Positions 59,261-64,000 of a stretch of 64,000 nt of DNA are shown here, piece by piece (position 1 is the stretch's first letter; the number at the start of each line of letters is the position of its first letter). The stretch is taken from positions 62,001 through 126,000 of the forward strand of contig WNNJ02000329.1 of NCBI GenBank assembly GCA_012934845.2, read 5' to 3'. Source of the DNA: Pomphorhynchus laevis. Lineage: Eukaryota > Acanthocephala > Palaeacanthocephala > Echinorhynchida > Pomphorhynchidae. Made by a program: the position numbers and the translations under genes. The notes below the pieces were generated by a model. The model was not told the origin of the DNA, did no database searches, and saw only the letters and a program-made list of their open reading frames with translations.

Positions 59261-62229
59261 TTTATTTATGTACTCGTGATAACTTTTTATTTGTTATATT
59301 AATTATCTTTCTGTAATTATAATTACAGAAAGAAATATCTGGCTAATCAAAGGAATGTTAATTTGATAATAATTTATTTGCTTTACACGACTTCAAATCG
59401 TGGAGTAAATTATAATATTATCAACAATAATATTAAAATAAATTCCCATTTATCGTAGTTAATATTATCGTGTTTTATTAATTAAGCTTTGATTTTATTG
59501 AAATATAATGAAATCGAATAACGTAGAATACTATCATCAGAATTCTTCTTTGTTCAAATAGAGAGAGGCTAATTGTGATACATCCGAATTATCAATTAAA
59601 ACGCTAAATGTGGCAAATAAAACGCAATCTGATGATAGCAGCTACCAAGATATAAAAATAAAATTTTGTTTTAATTGATGCTGCTCCAAAATGTTAAATT
59701 TAAAAAATAGATAAATTCCACTTATTTTAAATAAATAATTTACTTTATTATAGAATTTATCGAATACTGTAAAGTATATACTTATAATGCAAACATCATT
59801 TCACTATTATCTCGAAACTGTTGTAATTAGTGATTAAAACTCACGCTTTCCATAATAATTTGGTACCTACAATTTCTTTACTATTATTGTTCGATTTCGA
59901 TTTTCAAATTGGAACAACCTATTATGAATCTGGACTCAATCTTGATAATTACGCTCTCACAGTTTCGATTGCTCCATTTTATCTCAGGTAGTAGCAGACA
60001 CCCACCTGTGTGTTCTTTATAATATGAAGTTATAGCATCAGTTATAAAAATACTTGTGTGGATATTAATCGCAATTGTGACATTTGTTTCCCTAGTCGAG
60101 GTAGTAGCAAGAAAACAACAACACAATTAAATGTAGTTGGTTTGTACCGTTGTACTACAATTACAATCTTTAACTGCCTTAGCTGTACCTACGTATATAT
60201 ACAGATATTCCTTCTGTTAAATTCTGAAATGTCAAAGTGTGTGAGCACGTCCAGCGAACAGGAAATTAGCAACACACTGGGTGGAGGCTATAGGTTTCAA
60301 AACAAAAACAGAAGTTAAAAGGAGATAACGTGTAATGACAGGCTCCGGTATGACTGATAATATTTTAACAAGCAAAAACAACAGGCAAAACATAAAAGTT
60401 TTGATTTTTAAAATACATCTTGCAGAAAACATTACATTACTAAACATTGCTAAAATTAAACAAGTCTGATAGAAGGTTTGAGTTTACAATCTTGAGAAAC
60501 TTTTAAATGTAGGGTTGGAATAGGCCAAAGCAGCGGATGCTGTGGTAACCTGCAGGATTAAGGTATTAAGTTTATACATGCAGACACTACAAAGCGAATT
60601 GGTCATTTTCTAGTTTGCCATTTATAATAAGTCATTATTATTCAAATGTTAAATAAGTATAAAGGTGACTGGTTGATTAATCGTAGTTCATCCTATTTAA
60701 TTAGTTGAAAAATCTCAATTATTTGTTTCTCACCTTGCCGATTCAATGGGTTTATTGAAAGGTTTTCTCAAAGGTTTCAACAAATTTCTTTAACTTTAAA
60801 TTTTTGACATCCCGCTATTTCGCAGATATATACTTTATTTACATATAAAATACCATAACATTAAATTAATTTAATTTCACAAATATGGGTTTTATATCTT
60901 GTAAAATATGATAGCAAATAATAATTTTCAATTTGCCCAAATTATTTAAGATACCTTTTATAATTCAAATTCGCATAAGTGAATTTAAATGCTTTACCTA
61001 TCAGTCAACAGCTCATGTTAGGTTCTAGGAGACCTACATGATTGAAATTTTGACAGTTACTTAAAGTTTTAGCATACTCTTTAAATATCTTATACCTTAT
61101 TGAATGTACTTTTTACTAATACAAAACCGCTGAGCATTTTAATTTTTTAAAAATGTTGAAAAGAAAGAATGTTAAAAACTTTAAAACATATAACATATTA
61201 GTTAATAACATATTAAAGTATAATATTAATTACTCATAAATTAAAGTTATTTCGAATGAAAGAATATGGAAGTAGCTTAAATTATCATCCAAACGAGCAA
61301 ACGTAAACGAAATAAATTATATTTTTTGAATAGAATAATTATTATATTTAATTAAAACTTTTATTTGTAATAAAACTTATATTCGAAAACATAAAATAAA
61401 CGCTTAGCAGTATTTACAATATTTTACAAAAATATTTATTTAGCAAATAAAAATTATTTCCAGCTTTTAAATCTTTACATTTTTAAGATAAAATTCTAAG
61501 CTTTACCAAAATCATTATTTTCGTTCGACTTTTTAAGATAAACATTTAATTTCGATTTTTTATTTTCTGATAAGCTTAATTGTGAATATTAGCAAATCCG
61601 AATAGACAAATGCGTGTTTTTTGAACATTGATTTAAATAATTATATAATAAAATTTTCACAATAACTTTATTACCTAAATTGGGCTACTTCAAATTGACT
61701 CTTAAGCTATTATTAACACATTTGAACAAGTAAAAATAATTCTAAATATCACATCTAACAATTCAACGACAAGATCTCAATTATACAAAACCTTCCAAAA
61801 AGCATTACTGTCTAAAATTTAGAAATAAAATCGTTTTTTATTCTCATATGAATTACACGTGAGAATTACATATCACCCATATGTAATTTTCACATGCCCT
61901 CGCAACTGCTTACGATAAGCACGTTCAGGCTTTGAAAGACAACACCTGGATTCAATCACTACAAATTATTTCAAACAATTAAATGTAAAATGAATTGTTC
62001 CATTCAAAATTAATATCATTCTTAATATATTGTATTTATTGTTTAATATATAAAATAATTACGTTAACTATATAATATATTAGATAACAAATTTACTGGT
62101 CAGAAGTTATTAACATAAAGTTATAATAAAGTTATCTTACTATATCAATAAGATGATAGTATGATTTTTCTAACTGTAAATATCATTATAGACACTAAAC
62201 TATTATGTACGGTTACATAAATATTTGCT
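59261..62229. other. No genes recognised
   Basis: Overlapping open frames at 59884-60447 on both strands (up to 86 codons) sit in a slightly GC-richer stretch. None has a recognisable domain; I do not call a gene. Confidence 0.5.
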
Positions 62230-62560
62230 ATTATTAGATCAGCTATTTAGTTTACGTATTTTATATTATAAATAAATTAAAAAAGAAAAGATATATAATT
62301 ATATAAGATTTTATATAATTTATATCAAGTTAAAATTTAAAATTGGAATTTAAAAGAAATCAGATCAGATAGCTGAGTATACGTATTTTATACGATATAT
62401 AAATCAAAAATAAAGATAATAAATAATTATATGATATATTATATAATTATATATAAAATGTATAATTATACGACCCAACACAGCAGCGGAGCCAAATACA
62501 TGCTAATGACGTATTTTCCCCGATTACATTTAATTATCAAGTATCTTATTTTAATGCAAA
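62230..62560 (-). mobile_element. Two PLE 3' termini, the second with half a module
   Basis: Terminus wording occurs twice (near 62240-62265 and at 62362-62390, ATCAGATAGCTGAGTATACG), then CGACCCAACACAGCAGCGGA and AAATACATGCTAATGACGTA. The GGTTTCGG part is missing, so the units have recombined or been deleted internally. Confidence 0.6.
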
Positions 62561-62599
62561 GTTTATTTTTTATTATTCATTCTATTGTGATTGAAAGAA

Positions 62600-62760
62600 T
62601 CGGGAATACCAAACAGAATACACTAACGCTATGATGTTTCAACTTTTGAGTCTCATCAGTAGGGGGCTGCTACACAACTGGATTTAAGTGCATCACCCCG
62701 AAAACAACTCAATGAGTCATTCTAGTGCACATCCATGTACTAGTTTGTGTACAATTTAGT
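62600..62760 (-). repeat. Unassigned repeat fragment carrying a hammerhead-like sequence
   Basis: Higher GC than its neighbours and inserted between PLE tails. On the minus strand it contains TGACTCATTGAGTTGTTTTC, GGGGTGATGCAC, then the ribozyme-like core and TAGTGTATTCTGTTTGG. I do not recognise the parent element. Confidence 0.5.
62651..62716 (-). ncRNA. Candidate hammerhead ribozyme (type III topology)
   Basis: Read on the minus strand: GUGAUG (62716-62711), a 31-nt segment, CUGAUGA (62679-62673), GACU-CAAA-AGUU, GAAA, and CAUCAU (62656-62651). GACU/AGUU makes a 4-bp stem II with exactly the spacing required between CUGAUGA and GAAA, and CAUCAU pairs with GUGAUG as stem III. Against it: the base after GUGAUG is C where the consensus has U, and the 31-nt stem I arm pairs poorly. 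It may be a decayed ribozyme rather than an active one. Confidence 0.4.
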
Positions 62761-62764
62761 AAAA

Positions 62765-63005
62765 CTTAGTAAAACCCAATTTTTATTAAATGAATAATAA
62801 ATAACAGACGATATATCAGAATAAAGATTAGAGGTTATCAAGATGAATTGCAATGTAATCAGGTTTCGGCTCCTATTCCTCAACTCAATATAGCAGCGGG
62901 ATCAGATACATGCTGATGACGTATTTTCTCTAATGAAATTAACGTTTTTATTCTAATACAAGTATATTATTTATTATTCATAAAAATTTCTACTGAAGAG
63001 TTTAA
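62765..63005 (-). mobile_element. PLE 3' module
   Basis: Carries CAGGTTTCGGCTCCTATTCC, TATAGCAGCGGGATCAGA and TACATGCTGATGACGTATT, then the start of the coding tail (ATTATTCATAAAAATTTC). The GGCC helix is mutated on one side (GGCTCC, GGGATC). Confidence 0.7.
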
Positions 63006-63069
63006 GTTTGGTGTAAAATGGCAATTAAAGCCTTAATATATTATTTTACTTAATTAAAGCTCATATGAG

Positions 63070-63600
63070 AGCCGATCAGATCAGATAACTGGGTCTACGT
63101 ATTTAAAAAAAGGATAAATAACTATTTATCTTTATTTTAAAATAAAGATAAATAATTATAAATAACAGAATAAAAAGATAAAAGATAATAAATAGAAATT
63201 AAAGATAAATAATTATAAATAATTATAAATAATAAATAATTATATAATATGTTATACAATTTATATATAACACAAAATATGTAATTAAAATAAAAAATAA
63301 AAATCAACTTTTATGAATTGAATAATAAACAATACACATGAATTCGAATAAGGAACATAGGTCATCAGTAGGAACTGCTATGCTATCAGGTTCCGGCCCC
63401 TATTTCTTGATCCAACATAGATGCGGAGCCAAATACATGCAAATGACTTCTTTCTTCTGCTGAAAATTGATTATCTAATGTATCTTATTCTAATACAAAC
63501 AATATTGTTTATTTTCCATAAAAATTTTCACTTTATTGTTTAAATTTATTTTTAATAATATTTTATTATTAAAGCAGTATCACAGAAAGAAAAAAATTTT
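63070..63600 (-). mobile_element. PLE 3' end with trace of the RT C-terminus
   Basis: From the terminus (AGATAACTGGGTCTACG near 63083), through AAATAAAGATAA-type low complexity, to the module (GGTTCCGGCCCCTATTTCTT) and coding tail (TTTCCATAAAAATTTTCAC). The direct head-to-tail position with the two preceding tails shows an array of at least three. Confidence 0.7.
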
Positions 63601-63604
63601 ATTA

Positions 63605-63650
63605 AATATTTTGATAACTTTTGTTAGTATCTTCAGAAAATTACAATGTT
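63605..63650 (-). repeat. Single end of the fold-back family
   Basis: On the minus strand: GTAATTTTCTGAAGATACTA then ACAAAAGTTATCAAAATA. The GAAA of related ends is lost here. Confidence 0.5.
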
Positions 63651-63768
63651 TTTCAAAATGTTCATGCTTTTATAAAAAAAATTCAGAACGATCGCGGCCA
63701 TTTGCTTTGGGCAGGTGATGCTGCTATTAGCGATAAACAGCTTCTTTCACTGTTGTTTGAATTTTTGA

Positions 63769-64000
63769 CACGATTTCGCAATTCCCCACTGCAACTCCTG
63801 CCACAAGTGGGGGCATTTGGGGTCTAATTGCAATGCTATCCGGACGTGTGGTGTTTGCAGTTCGCAGAACTGCCCGCATGCAGCTGGAGAGAAATGTGAA
63901 GCAACCCCTAAATTCTCAAATTGTGGACGTAAAACATCCCGCCCGGTCCCAGAAATGCATTTTTTCAAACAATACAGATCTAAATTCTCCTCACCAACAC
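63769..64000 (+). mobile_element. LINE ORF1: zinc-knuckle region, runs off the window
   Basis: The frame open from 63769 reads CNSCHKWGHLGSNC (63790-63831), a perfect C-x2-C-x4-H-x4-C knuckle, then RTCGVCSSQNCPHAAGEKC and FSNCGRK. This is the gag-like nucleic-acid-binding segment of LINE ORF1 proteins (I/Jockey/R1 type). The last knuckle is only partly kept: the wording KHPARSQKC expected after NCG appears in an adjacent frame near 63929, so a small indel has occurred. Knuckles of this pattern also occur in LTR-element Gag, but the NCGxKHPA...C run favours a LINE. The 5' side stops at 63766-63768. Confidence 0.55.

Noticed and set aside
59884-60447. Overlapping open frames on both strands as a host exon
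   Set aside because: The frames are short and overlap on opposite strands, with no recognisable domain and no convincing pair of splice sites.

Overview
The window is very AT-rich animal DNA, roughly three quarters A+T by eye, almost entirely non-coding and packed with decayed mobile elements. The one host-gene piece I can defend is a short minus-strand exon at about 11391-11530. It encodes half of a C2H2 zinc finger with the signature of the ZEB/zfh-1 transcription factors and ends in a clean splice donor. That points to a bilaterian animal; the repeat content (two kinds of Penelope-like elements, an RTE-type LINE, CR1/Jockey-like LINE pieces, palindromic MITEs) fits an invertebrate, perhaps an arthropod, but I cannot name a species. 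Much of the window is probably intron or flank of that gene.

Layout. 0-11 kb: fold-back elements and palindromic MITEs, a LINE reverse-transcriptase remnant (6.1-6.4 kb), two short tandem-repeat blocks. 11.4 kb: the zfh-1-like exon. 14.9-21.4 kb: fragments of one Penelope-like element (PLE), mostly its 3' tail, including an array at 17.5-19.4 kb. 27.4-32.3 kb: an unrecognised complex stretch, a PLE end, a near-copy of the 17.6-19.3 kb array, then a second, different PLE with a C-terminal GIY-YIG domain. 33-43 kb: long perfect palindromes, a 17-bp minisatellite, more PLE (including the best RT core), a LINE remnant with a hairpin cluster, and a 361-bp repeat present as a direct tandem pair plus one inverted copy. 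44-47 kb and 51.7-54.6 kb: PLE tails and a degenerate PLE body on the minus strand. 54.9-55.5 kb: RTE LINE C-terminus. 62.2-63.6 kb: three more PLE tails and a hammerhead-ribozyme-like sequence. 63.8-64 kb: zinc-knuckle region of a LINE ORF1 running off the edge.

Main observation. The dominant PLE ends its reading frame directly after the reverse transcriptase, with no C-terminal endonuclease, and is followed by a conserved 3' module whose complementary blocks interleave like a pseudoknotted RNA. The module recurs in both orientations and in head-to-tail arrays. A separate 361-bp repeat has the same GAAAC - 21 nt - CTGATGA arrangement and its own interleaved helices, and a third sequence (62651-62716, minus) has hammerhead core spacing with a closing stem III. 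Together they suggest that structured, perhaps self-cleaving, RNAs are a shared theme of the repeats here. No computation was run; alignments and pairings were read by eye.
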